A stretch of DNA of 64,000 nt from Saururus chinensis (Eukaryota > Streptophyta > Magnoliopsida > Piperales > Saururaceae): contig CP141150.1 in the NCBI GenBank assembly GCA_035235625.1, positions 5,828,001 to 5,892,000 of the forward strand, written 5' to 3'. Positions 36,747 to 48,215 of the stretch are shown here, one piece after another; the first letter of the stretch is position 1, and each line of letters starts with the position of its first letter. The notes below the pieces were generated by a model. That model was not told the DNA's origin. It made no database searches and saw only the letters and a list, made by a program, of their open reading frames with translations. The position numbers were made by a program, and so were the translations under genes.

Positions 36747-36753
36747 TATAAAA
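36747..36753 (+). promoter_or_regulatory. TATA box of family B LTR copy 1
   Basis: TATAAAA, 418 bases from the LTR start. The same box lies at 38818, 46944 and (minus strand) about 50063-50069 in the other copies, 413-422 bases from each LTR start. Confidence 0.75.
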
Positions 36754-39700
36754 GGCTAAACCTGAGCCATTCCCATTTTGGGAATAGGCTGAGAAGGAGA
36801 GGTCAGGCCTAATCCCCAATTAACCCTTGATTAGAAGGTGTTTAAGGTAAGTCCATTCTAATTAAACACTAAATCCTAGTTTCCCTCTTAATCCCTTCTA
36901 AATCTACCATTTCTCCTTTGTTTTAATTTATTTTTAAACATCAAAACTATTGATTTATATCTTTACTTCAAATCCTAGCTCTAAAAATTTAATTTTTATG
37001 TTCAACAAGCCCTAGATCTAAGTTTTTAATTAGGGTTTTCTATGTTAAATCGGTTTTAATGGAGTTTAATTCAAACTCTATGTCTTTGTAAGGTTTTCAA
37101 GAAGGATGACCATCAAATCCAAGCCTAATTAAGGGATAAGGTAATGGACTTTTGAAATTTCAGTCTTCCTATGGTAAAACTCTTAATTTTGTGGTTTATT
37201 TTGAATGTTTTACTTGACTTAAGGCTTTAATAGCATGATTAGTAAATGGTAATCTTTAATCCTGATTTCATAGGGTTTTTTCTTGTTATGATGTGGATTA
37301 GCATTCTGGAAGTTATGGTGGACTTTTAATGGCATTTAGGTTGTTAGATGGTGATTTTGAGTTTTATCAATAGAGTTTTAGTTTGAAAATGCAAAAGGAA
37401 GAAGAAGGTCGAATCTGCCTTGTTGGCAATCAAACGGCCATGCAGGGCATTCGAACGGCAACACTGTAGTTTTGGCATTTTTCCCATTTAGCCGATCGAA
37501 CGGCCCTGCAGGGCGTTCGAACGACTACACTGCAAAAATTGACAATTTTATGTATGATGCTTATTTTGACATATCTACTTCAAAATATCATTTTTATGTT
37601 TATGTGGAGTATTTTGATCTATAATAAGCTACCTGAAGAGCACTCTATTGATGTTAGAAGTTGTGGTATATATATTTAAAGTTATGTGGAATGGCTTTTG
37701 GTTGGTTATATGATGTTGGAATTACCATCTTGAAGTTATGAATGGTTGACTCTCTATGGTTAGGTGTATTTTCAGTAGGGCTACAGTATACTAATGGGCT
37801 GATATGTTATGTTAAGATGTGGTTAATTGATGTGTGAATACTAGTGTTAAGTCTTGACCCAAGTATGAAGTGAATGATCTTATATGTGGTTAACTTGTGG
37901 TTAAGCTTTGATTTGAGTTACGATTTTAATTATTTTTCTCCTATGACTTCCGCTGGAATTCATGATTAGATGTTAATGCTCATGTGTAGTGTAATGGTAA
38001 GTGAATTACAAATATATTAATATGTATTGAGTGAAGTGCTTCTACTATGTGCACACACACACATGTGGGGTTTAATGATGATGATGAGGTTTGCTATTAT
38101 GATTATGAATGATGCATTAAGGGCTGATGAGAGCACCTATAATGAATTAGAATTCATGTATGCTTTGCCCATGTATGTACCAAGTTGCATGCATCATGAA
38201 AATGTATTTCCAATTGAGGTTTTACCATTGGTTAATCGGAATTGATCGGTTGTGTGGAACAGCTGAAGAGAAACCATTAGACACTAGTGGTATGGGATGC
38301 ATTATGTCTATGGATAGCTCTAAAGTTCATTGCGCTAGTGCTTAGTTAAATTTGCTTCTATGGCGTCACAAATACTCATGGTATAAGACATGAGGTGTAA
38401 GGACCCTCATCTTTAAACCGGTTTTAGTTTTCTTTAATTATGGGTTATCGTGAGATTTACTTGTTTTCTGATCTTATTCGGTGATTTTGTAAATAAATAG
38501 AGTTTGTGATGGTTTTAACCAAAATTAACTTCAATATTAGTGGTTTTAAGTGATTTTAAACCAAATGTGAATTTTTGAGATTTTTCAGAATTTTCACTAT
38601 TTTCCCAAAAATTAGGGTTTTGGCGGGACCCCTGTGGGCCCCACGGTCGAAAATTTTATTTTTGTGTCAAATGAACCTAGACATATACTTAAGGTCACAC
38701 AAAAATTTTCAGAATTTTATTAGGCTTAATTCGTGCTTAAATTTGCAAAATACCCACTTTTAGCCTACTTTTCATATTTACACCCCAAAACTTACCTATG
38801 CCTACCCCAACCCTTACTATAAAAGGGCAAACCAGAGCCATTTCCATTTTTGGGAATAGGCTAAGGAAGGAGGGCTGGCCTAATCCCCACTTAGGCCTGA
38901 ATTAGGAGCCGATTAAGGTAAGCTTGCTCTAATTAAGCACTAATCCATGGCTTTTCTCTTAATTTCTTCCAAATCTACCATTTTCCCCTTGATTCAATTC
39001 GTTTTTGACCATCAAAAGCTACTGATTTGTGTTTTACTACAAACCCTAACATTCAAAATTCGATTTTTTCTACCAACAAGCCCTAGATCTAAGATTTAAT
39101 TAGGGATTTTTCTTAAGTAAATCGATTTCCATTGGTGTTTAATTCAAACTCATTGTATTTTCAAGGATTTCAAGAAGGGTGACTCTTCAATCCGAGCTTA
39201 ATCAAGTGCTGAGGTAATGGGTCTTCAAAATCTCTGTTTATCCATGGTAAAACTCTTCATTTTTGGCTTATTTCGAAATGGTTTGCTTAATTTAGTGTGT
39301 TAATGGTAAGATTAGAAAATGGAATTATTTAATCCCGATTTCTTAGGGTTTTGCATTATTATGGTTTGGTGTGATATTCTGGAAGTCAAGGAGGACTTTT
39401 GATGATGATTAGGGTGCTAGATGTGGATTTGAAGTGTTATCTATGGTGTTTCGGTTTGATTTTGCGAAAGGAAGAAGATGACTGTGCTGCCGTGTTGGCG
39501 ATCGATCGGCCTTGCAGGGCGATCGATCGGCTGAACTGAAAATTTGAAAATTTTGCATGTAACCGATCGAACGGCCTGAAGGGCGATCGATCGGCTACAC
39601 AGGAAATTGTATGTTGTGTGTATGATGCCTATTTTGATGATTCCACTTTAGCTTGCCAATTTTATATGAATGTGGAGTGTTTTAAGCTATGTTAGGCTAC

Positions 39701-40396
39701 TGGAAATGCATGCTATTGAGTTTATGGAGTTGAGATATATGCTTAGTGATGGTGGAATGACTTATGTTTTGTGGCAGGATGTTGGAATCGTTATTTTGAA
39801 ATTATGAATAGTTGTTTCCCTTTGGTTAAGCATATTTCAGTAGGACTACAATCATTGTTGGACAGATTTGTCATGATAAATTGTGATTAATGGTGTGTGA
39901 ATGTTGGTGAATGCCATGACTCAATGATGAAATGAGTGATGTTATAGGTGTTTAGCCTTTGTGGTTGAGTTTTGAATTTAACTATGATTTCAACGATTCT
40001 TCTACTATGATTTCCGCTGGAATTCATGTTTAGGTAGAAATTCACATGTGTAGTGTGGTGGTGAGTTGATTTTCAAGCATGTTAATATGCATCATGTGAA
40101 AAGCTTCTACTAGTTACACACACACACATGTGGGGGTTAAATGATGATGTTGAAGCTTAATATCGTGATTATGAATGATGCATTAGGGGCTGGTGAGAGC
40201 ACTTATCATGATTAGGGTTCATGTATGCTTTGCCCACGCATGTACCATGTTGCACGCATCATGAAAATGGATTTCCAATTGAGGCTTCATCGTGATTAAT
40301 CGAATTTGACCGATTGGATGCAATGTGATGGAATTGCGTGCCGGGTTTATCGGTCGTGGATTAATCGCAAGTTGATTGGTCCGAAAGGACATATTT

Positions 40397-40462
40397 TGAT
40401 TTGAAGTTCTGTGTGGAACGATTTGAAGTTCTGTGTGGAACGATTTGGAGTTCTGTGTGCAA
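40397..40462 (+). repeat. Tandem repeat, 22 bp x 3, in LTR copy 2
   Basis: Three adjacent units of the form GATTTGAAGTTCTGTGTGGA plus AC. Confidence 0.9.
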
Positions 40463-40884
40463 CGAGTGCACTCCCTGGGTTGAGTCTTGTTTAATGGAAT
40501 GATGTGGGGACGAGTTGTGTACTTGTCTTGCGGATATGTGAGAATATCATTATGTGTGTCATCTGGACCCTGAGAATCCAGTGTGGTATGCCGTGTGCAC
40601 CCCGCTACCACGTGTTCTAGGGTTCTCTGTGTGAGAACTCGGGCTCTTCCCTCCGCAGGAGATGTCCCTGGGCGAACACCCCTGCTCTAGATTCTCTGTG
40701 TGAGAATGGGACATCCTTGGCCAGGATCGTCCAGGGCGAGCAGTATTAGGGATTGACAACCCCGATCTTTCTTGAATTCTTGTGTAGAATTTTGTACCAT
40801 GACACGCCTTCGTGGCCTTGTCTATGCTCCCGTCTGTGTGACGTTAACGTGTGATTACTCCTTGATGGAGGTGGATTGTGATGA

Positions 40885-41275
40885 CATTATGCATGTGGAA
40901 TATGTATGTTAGAGATACATCCATGCATGTTGATTTTGATGTTATGCATGTGGAATATGTATGTTAGAGATACATCCATGCATGTTGATGTTGATGTTAT
41001 GCATGTGGAATATGTATGTTAGAGATACATTCATGCATGTTGATGTTGATGTTATGCATGTGGAATATGTATGTTAGAGATACATCCATGCATGTTGATT
41101 TTGATGATAAAATGCATGTGGGAATATGTATGCTAGAGATACATCCATGCGGGATTGGTTGTGATGACATTATGCATGTGGGAATACGTATGTTAGAGAT
41201 ACGTCCATGCGGGATTGGTTATGATGTGAATGCATGTGGGAATATGTATGCTAGAGATACATCCATGCAGGTTGA
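40885..41275 (+). repeat. LTR-internal minisatellite in copy 2 (about 55 bp x 7)
   Basis: Units contain GCATGTGG, AATATG and then ATGTATGTTAGAGATACAT, which is a six-base inverted repeat around a seven-base loop, followed by CCATGC. In one unit (about 41183-41211) both arms change together to give ACGTATGTTAGAGATACGT. Confidence 0.9.
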
Positions 41276-42589
41276 ATTATGCATTTTTATGCAGTGTTAA
41301 GTGATATGAATGTATGATCAGAAAGTGATGCACCATGTAAATCTTTGATCTGAAACGATCTCATTTCTAAGCTATCGTATTTTCTACGTTGACAGTGATA
41401 TTAAAACCATTGCTGAGTGTTAAAACTCACCCCTCTTTTGTGTTTTGATTTGGGGCTGCGTGGTGCGACACGCAGACGGACAGGACTGCCTTTTTGAGGA
41501 AAGGTCAGAGGTAGCTTGGGTGTGATGATGGAGATCGTTGCATGACTTTCCTTCATTTTGTTTCATGTTTTATGTTAGAACCTATGTGTAGGGTTCTTTG
41601 TTGTGGATTTATGTCACATGTTACAGTTATGTTTGCTTATGACTTATTTTGAGCCGGTGTGGGCTTTACTTAACTAAGTTTGTGGGTTTGAGATAGTTGT
41701 TTACTTTGTGTTAAGCAACACCTTTTCTCCCTTTTTATTTACTCTTGCTCAAAGGATTGTGCGCACTCCGTGTTGCTGTTAATCGCCCGTGGTTAGGGAT
41801 TAAGTCTTCCTCTAGAATCGTTTCTCAATTGCACTTCGTCGCCCCCGCGCGCTATGACCGGCCCTTGGACCGGGTTCGGCTCGGGTCGGGCATGGCCGGG
41901 GCGTGACATGAGGACTAGAGTCGACATAGAGGTATTTTTACGTGCACACTCCAAGTCGGGTTGAGTCTAGTTAAATGGAATTCATGGTTTATGTTTGGTT
42001 TGATATCATGACATCATGCATCATGGATCAAACTTCATGAACGAGGTTTTATTGTTGGTTAATCGGAATTGATCAGTTGTATATGATGGTTGAGATTGCT
42101 TGCCGAATTAATCGCTCGGTGAATTAATCAAAACTTGGTTGGTCCAAAAGGACATGTTTTCGATTTGAATTCCTGTGTGGAACATGTGCACTCCCTGGGT
42201 TGAGTCTAGAGAAATGGAATTATGTGGGGACAAGTTGTGTACTTGTCTTGCGGATGTGAGATTGTTATTATGAGTGTCATCTGGACCCTGAGAATCCAAT
42301 GTAGTATGCCATGTGCACCCGCTACCACGTGTTCTAGGGTTTCATGTATGGGAATTCGGGCTCTCCCCTCCTAAGGAGATGTCCCTGGGCAAACACCCCT
42401 GCTCTAGATTATCTGTGTAAGAACGGGACATCCTTGGCCAAGATCGTCCAGGGTGAGCAACTTTAGGGATTGACAACCCCGAACTTTCTTGAATTCTTGT
42501 GTAGAATTTTGGACCATGATACGCCTTCGTGGCCTTGTTTGTGTTCCCGTCTGTGTGACACTAAATTGTGATTATTCCTTGATGGAGGT

Positions 42590-42930
42590 TGATATGATAT
42601 CATGCATGATTAGATATGTATGTTAGAGATACATTTCATACAAGTTAATATGATATGATGCATGATTGGATATGTATGTTAGAGATACATTTCATACAGG
42701 TTAATATGATATGATGCATGATTGGATATGTATGTTAGAGATACATTTCATGCAGGTTGATATGATGTTGAGGCATGATTGGATATGTATGTTAGAGATA
42801 TATTTCATGCAAGTTGATATGATGTGATGCATGATTGGATATGTATGTTAGAGATACATTTCATGTAGGTTGATATGATGTTGAGGCATGATTTGATATG
42901 TATGTTAGAGATAAATTTCATGCAGGTTGA
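42590..42930 (+). repeat. LTR-internal minisatellite in copy 1 (about 52 bp x 7)
   Basis: Diverged version of the copy 2 array: units read GATATGTATGTTAGAGATAC then ATTTCATGCAGGTTGATATG. A few units have a change in only one hairpin arm. Confidence 0.88.
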
Positions 42931-43839
42931 TATGATGTGAATGGCACTAGGTGGATTATACACTATGATGCAGGTTTAGGTGATGTGTATGTGTGATCAG
43001 AAAATGATACATCTTGTCAATCTTTGATCTGAATAATTTTATTATTATGCTATCGTATTTTCGATGATGATAATTATATTAAAAACCATTGCTGAATTTG
43101 TTAAACTCACCCTTCTTTCTTGTGTTTTTGCTTTGAGGCTGCATGGTGTGACATGCAGACAGACAGGATCTCCTCTTTGAGGAAAGATCGGAGATGACTT
43201 GGATGTGATCGTGGAGACTCTTATGTGACTTATTTTCCTTGGTTTATGCTTTATGTTTAGAACCTTTGTGTATGGTTCTCTGTTGGATTTTTATGCTACT
43301 TTATATAGTCGTGTTGTTTAAGACCTATTTTGAGCCAGTGTGGGCTATGGTTGACTAAGCATGTGGGTTTAAGACTAGTTGTTTACTTGTGTTAAGCAAC
43401 TTTCTTTCTTTTCTACTTATTTACTCTTGCTCAAAGTGGTGTGTGTGTACTCCATAATTTTGTTAAGTCACCCGTGGTTAGGGTTAAGTCTTCCGCTAAA
43501 TTGTTTCTCAATTTTCCCCTCATCGCCCCCGCACGCTTGACCGGCCCTTGGACCGGGTTTAGCTCGGGTTAGGCAGCACCGGGGTGTGACAAATTCTATG
43601 GCACTATAAGACCCATTATAGTAGGCAACTGTATGACCCCTTATGTGTGGGTGTTTATGTTTGCACGCTCAGGTAAGTAGTCTCATTGACCTACTCTTAC
43701 CTGTTTAATCCTGTGCCCCATGAGCATTGGTGTGTCTTACCTTCGAAAAAGTCCAAGGCGTCTAGTCACTCCCCGGAGGTTAAGGTGATGCCCTAGTAAC
43801 ATTCTTTTCCATTCAACGTTGGAGCTTATTAGTTGTAAT

Positions 43840-44120
43840 GAGATTCAGTGGTCGATAGTATGAGTACGACTGTATGAGTATGTGTGTTTCTGAGTAAGAG
43901 TATGAGTGTGTGTAATACTATAAGAGTATGAGTATGAGCACGACTGTAAGAGTATGAGTATAAGTAAGATTGTAAGCGTATGATTTTGAGTAAGACTGTA
44001 AGTGTAAGACTATACAAGTAAGGTCATACGAGTAAGTATATGATTATATGAATAAGGTCGTATAAGTATGTGTAAGTTGTATGAGTATGTGTACGATGGT
44101 ACGAGTAAGTTTGTAAGACC
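43840..44120 (+). repeat. Degenerate short-period repeat in the family A LTR
   Basis: Many imperfect repeats of GTAAGAGTATGAGTATGAG-like and GTACGACTGTA-like units with no fixed period. Confidence 0.65.
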
Positions 44121-45579
44121 CTGGCTAAGAGTGTTTGTGTAAGTTTAATTTGATAGTATAATTTTGGCATGATGGTGCATTTGGTATGACTATATGTGTA
44201 TGTGCGGGATTATGATATGCCTATTTGCTTCATGTTTGAGTTGCATAAACGCATCTGTATATAGATTTACTGAGTTTACTGTTTAGAACTCACCTATTAG
44301 GTATTTTCCTACTGTGTATGAAAATACTCATTACTCTACTTTTTAGCCCCGTTGTACAGGAGGTTTTTGCAGGTTTGTGCGAAGAGATCCTGGAGATGGA
44401 TGCTCATTTCCATGGTGGATTGATTCCCTTAGACTCAGGTATAGCCTTGACTCACTGCGAGCATTATTTGTACCACAATCTGTTGTATTGAGTGAGATGA
44501 GAAAACAAGTGTTGATATATTTTGGACTTTGTTTGGATTAGACTGTGGACTGTTATGGGACTTGCACTCAGGGATGCCTGGGAGAGATTTGTATTTTAAA
44601 GTCTATGATCATAGCAATTTAATTGTATGGTTGTTTCGAGTAGTGCCTAATGATGTTTGGTTTGGCCTTACGATGTTTGATCGAATGAGTAAAAATTTGT
44701 ATGGGAAAACCGATGTGTTATGTTTAAAATTATAAAACTGTTTTCACAAGTTTCATATTCATCATCTTTCCCGATTTATAGCAGTTATATTGCAAAAAAG
44801 TTTCCATGAATTTTGAGGAAAATGTATGAAAATTTCGGGCGTTACAGTTTGAGCCAACCGTTTTTTAATATACGAATACTAAATCAGAGTATGTGTAGTA
44901 ATTTAAGTTAAATAACATCTTAAATTAAATAATGTTTTACCCAAGTACATGTTTGAATATCTTAATATGCACAAATATAAACATATTACCACTCATGTAC
45001 CTAAAATTTCTATTTTTAAGTGAAAAATATTAAACATGCTAAATGGCCTAAAACATCGTCCATGTCGTACATCGAAAGTCCTAAATTAACTTTAACCCTA
45101 TAAGGAACCTGTATTACATGGATACTGAGTATACGAATATAGCCAATGGGATGGCTAAACAAGAACTAAGTAACGATAGCACATCCATAATTCAATAACA
45201 TCATTTAAATATATCAGGATCATCATTTTTATAAAGTACATTAAGTAAGACATAAAAATATAAACAAACAATAATATATATAAGCATGCTCAAAAGCATA
45301 AGAATATAAGCATTCAGTTGTGATGACCACACTTATGATATTTTCTCCCAAAATGTAAGCTATAAAAGGTTCTCTATAACATGGTATCCATGTCTAGAAG
45401 TTCAACTACGCCTCATTAGAACATGAACTACTCAAAAACAGACCTGAGTTCTTTTAAGTGTACCCACTCTATCAGGCTATGAAGTTAAGGCCCACAAGGG
45501 CTTATGGACTCAAGTAGTTAAGATCTTAACTACCATGATCATCGAAATCTCTTATATAACACTGCACACTGCGCAGGAC

Positions 45580-45642
45580 CAATAATCTTTTAATGCACTA
45601 GTCTATTCACCAATAATCTTTTAATGCACTAGTCTATTCGAA
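45580..45642. repeat. Tandem duplication, 31 bp x 2
   Basis: Two copies of a unit starting ACCAATAATCTTTTAATGCA and ending GTCTATTC, inside the family C LTR. Confidence 0.9.
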
Positions 45643-46522
45643 TTTGACTACCGGGCTAAAGAAGCAGCTCTAGATAACTCCCTCTTTGAGAGTCGGGAGA
45701 CCTTGTGTCATGCCCCGGCAATGCCCGACCCGACCCAAACCCAGTCCAAGGGCCGGTCAAGCATGCGGGGGCGACGAAGGAAAATTGAGAAACGATCTAG
45801 CGGAAGACTTAACCCTAACCACGGGCGATTAATAGAATTACGGAGTACGCAAATCCTTTGAGCAAGAGTAAATAAAGAGGAAATAAATGGTGTTGCTTAT
45901 CACAAAGTAAACAACAAATCTCAAACCCACATGCTTAGTTAACTATAGCCCACACCGGCTCAAAATAAGTCTTAAGTAGACACAATTGCAAAATGTGACA
46001 TAAATCCAAAACAAAGAACCCTACATAGAGGTTCTAAACATAAGCATAAAACCAAAGGAACTAAGTCACACAACAATCTCCATGATCACATCCATGCCAT
46101 CTCCGACCTTTCCTCAAAGAGGAGATCTTGTCCATCTGCATGTCGCACCACGCAGCCCCAAAACAAAACACAAGAAAGAGGGGTGAGTTTAACAAACTCA
46201 GCAATGGTTTTTAATATCAATATCAACATCGAAAATACGACAGCATAGCAATATAATCATTCAGATCAAAGATTTACATGGTGCATCATTTTCTGATTAC
46301 GCATATACATCACCTAAACATGCATTATAGTGCATAATCCACGTAGTGTCATTCTCATCATAACAACTTGTATGAAATGTATCTCTAACATACATATCCA
46401 ATCATGCATCACATTCTCATTCATCATGCATGTATAAGTGTCACACACACACTAGTTCAACATGCAAGTCCATACACATAGAGAATAAACCTACTCTTCA
46501 AGGCCAGAGCCCTCGAGCAAAC

Positions 46523-48043
46523 TGTAAGGACCCTCATCTCTAAACCGGTTTTGGTTTTATTTAATTATTGGTTATCGTGAGATTTACGCGTTTTCTAATC
46601 TAGTTGATGATTTCGTAAATAAATATTGTTTAAGATAGTTTTAATCAAAATCAACTTTAAAATTATTAGTTTTAAGTGATTTTAAAACAAATGTAATTTT
46701 TTGGGATTTTTTTGAATTTTTACTATTTTCCCAAAAATTAGGGTTTTAGTGGGACCCCTGTGGGCTCCACCGTTGAAATTTTGATTTTTGGGTCAAATGA
46801 ATCTAAAAATTTACTTAAGGTCATACAAAAATTTTCAGAATTTTATTAGGCTTAAATAGTGCTTAAATTTGCAAAATACCCATTTTTAGCCTACTTTTCC
46901 TATTTACACCCCAAAACTTACTCATGCATACCTCAACCCTTACTATAAAAGGGCAAACCTGAGCTATTTCTATTTTTGGGAATAGGCTAAGGAAGGAGGT
47001 CTGGCCTAATCCCCACTTAGGCCCGGATTAGAAGCCAATTAAGGTAAGCCTACTTTAATCAAGCACTAAACCCTAGCTTTCTTCCTAATCTCTTCCAAAT
47101 CTACTATTTTTCCCTTGTTTCAATTCATTTTTGGACATCAAAAGCTACTGATTTGTATTTTACTACAAACCCTAACTTTCAAATTTCAATTTTTATAACC
47201 AACAAGCCCTAGATCTAAGATTTAATTAGGGATTTCTTTGGTAAATCGATTTGTAATGGAGTTTAATCCAAACTCAATGTTTTTGGAAGGTTTTCAAGAA
47301 GGGTGACTCTCAAAACCGAGCGTTAATCCAAACTCTAATGTTTTTGGCTTATTTCGAATGGAGATTACTTGATTTGGAGTGTTAATGGTATGATTAGAAA
47401 ATGGAGATATTTAATCCCGATTTCTTAGGGTTTTGCATTATTATGATATGGTTGGATGTTCTGGAAGTCATGAAGGACTTTTGATGATGAGTAGGGTGTT
47501 AGATGTGGATTTGAAGTATTATCAATGGTGTTTCAGTTTGGATTTGCGAAAGGAAGAAGATGACCAGTTCTGCCTTGTTGGCATTCAAACAGTCCTCCTG
47601 GGCGTTCGAACAGCAACACTGTCGGAACGATAATTTTCCAGTTTAGCCGATCGAACAACATGCTAGGCGTTCGAACGACCAAACTATGAATTTCAAAATT
47701 TTGCATTTAACCGATCGAACGGCCTGAAGGGCGTTCGAATGGCTATACAGCAGATTAGTGTGCTAATGCATGATGTTCATTTTGAGTCAGTGTGGGCTAT
47801 ATTTGACTAAGTATGTAGGTTTGAGATTAGTTGTTTACCTTGTGTTAAGCAACTCTCTTTCCTTTCCCTCTTTATTTACTCTTACTCAAAGGATTGTGCG
47901 TACTCCATAATTCTGTTAATCGCCCGTGGCTAGGGTTAAGTCTTCAGCTAGATCATTTCTCAATTTATCCTTCATCGCCCCCGCGCGCTTGACCGGCCCT
48001 TGGACCAGGTTCGGCTCGGGTCAGGCATCGCCGGGGCATGACA
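46523..48043 (+). mobile_element. Internally deleted solo LTR, family B copy 3, with perfect 5-bp target duplication
   Basis: Starts TGTAAGGACCCTCATCTC and ends CGCCGGGGCATGACA, flanked by CAAAC (46518-46522 and 48044-48048). It is only 1521 bp because about 2 kb of the middle (the minisatellite and neighbouring segments of copy 2) is missing. The breakpoint near 47776 falls at ATTTTGA, present at both matching edges in copy 2 (near 39629 and 41646). It lies inside copy 4 in the opposite direction. TATA box at 46944-46950. Confidence 0.92.
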
Positions 48044-48074
48044 CAAACACTTATCAAATAGACATGCTCTTCAA

Positions 48075-48215
48075 GGCCAACGCCTACAAGCAACTCCTTC
48101 TCCTCAAGGCCAACGCCTTCGAGCAATCTCCTGCTCCTAAAGGCCAACGCCTTCGAGCAACTCCTGCTCCTCAAGGCCAACGCCTTAGAGTAACGCCTGC
48201 CCATCAAGTCTAAAC
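48075..48215. repeat. Tandem repeat, about 33 bp x 4-5, in LTR copy 4
   Basis: Units of the form AAGGCCAACGCCTTCGAGCA plus ACTCCTGCTCCTC. They make an open frame on each strand that is only repeat translation. The array begins on the other side of the copy 3 insertion (AAGGCCAGAGCCCTCGAGCA at 46500), so copy 3 inserted into it. Confidence 0.85.

Larger units (their letters stand above)
38396..41908 (+). mobile_element. Solo LTR, family B copy 2, with perfect 5-bp target duplication
   Basis: Runs from TGTAAGGACCCTCATCTT to CATGGCCGGGGCGTGACA, 3513 bp, flanked by TGAGG on both sides (38391-38395 and 41909-41913). There is no internal region and no second LTR. It sits inside another LTR of the same family, whose sequence resumes after the right TGAGG with segments matching the interior (for example the AATCGGAATTGATC stretch near 42060). 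TATA box at 38818-38824. Confidence 0.93.
35130..43591 (+). mobile_element. Truncated Tekay-like Ty3/gypsy element (family B) inserted in the family A LTR
   Basis: Parts in order: the last about 390 bases of a 5' LTR (about 35130-35517), primer-binding site, broken protease to RNase H remnants, polypurine tract, and 3' LTR (36329-43591 including a nested solo LTR). The 5' LTR tail matches the 3' LTR tail from GGAGACTCTTATGTGAC onward. Upstream of about 35130 the match stops, so most of the 5' LTR is missing. The bases after the 3' LTR (AATTC) have no partner on the left, as expected after a 5' deletion or recombination. Confidence 0.8.
36329..43591 (+). mobile_element. Family B LTR copy 1 (3' LTR), split by solo LTR copy 2
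   Basis: It starts TGTAAGATCTCTGATC and ends GGCAGCACCGGGGTGTGACA. Own sequence is 36329-38395 and 41914-43591, about 3.7 kb. It has a GTGGGCCCCAC palindrome (36566-36576), a TATA box (36747-36753), a CG-rich palindrome cluster (37425-37530) and a minisatellite (42590-42930). Confidence 0.85.
32219..44846 (+). mobile_element. Family A LTR (solo type) split by a family B element
   Basis: It starts TGTAATATCCCTGATTTTTT and ends TTTCGGGCGTTACA, a classic pairing for long chromovirus (Tekay/Del-type) LTRs. Own sequence is 32219 to about 35130 and 43592-44846, about 4.2 kb. The 3' part contains the stretch ACTCACCTATTAGGTATTTT and CCCCGTTGTACAGGAGG found in such LTRs. Flanks TTTTG (32214-32218) and GTTTG (44847-44851) differ at one base. 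No polyprotein remnant separates its halves other than that of family B, so it is read as a solo LTR. Its start resembles the minus-strand sequence ending at 997. Confidence 0.65.

Noticed and set aside
40885-41275. Regularly spaced palindromic repeats resembling a CRISPR array
   Set aside because: Plant nuclear context, units contiguous without unique spacers, inside an LTR. It is a minisatellite.
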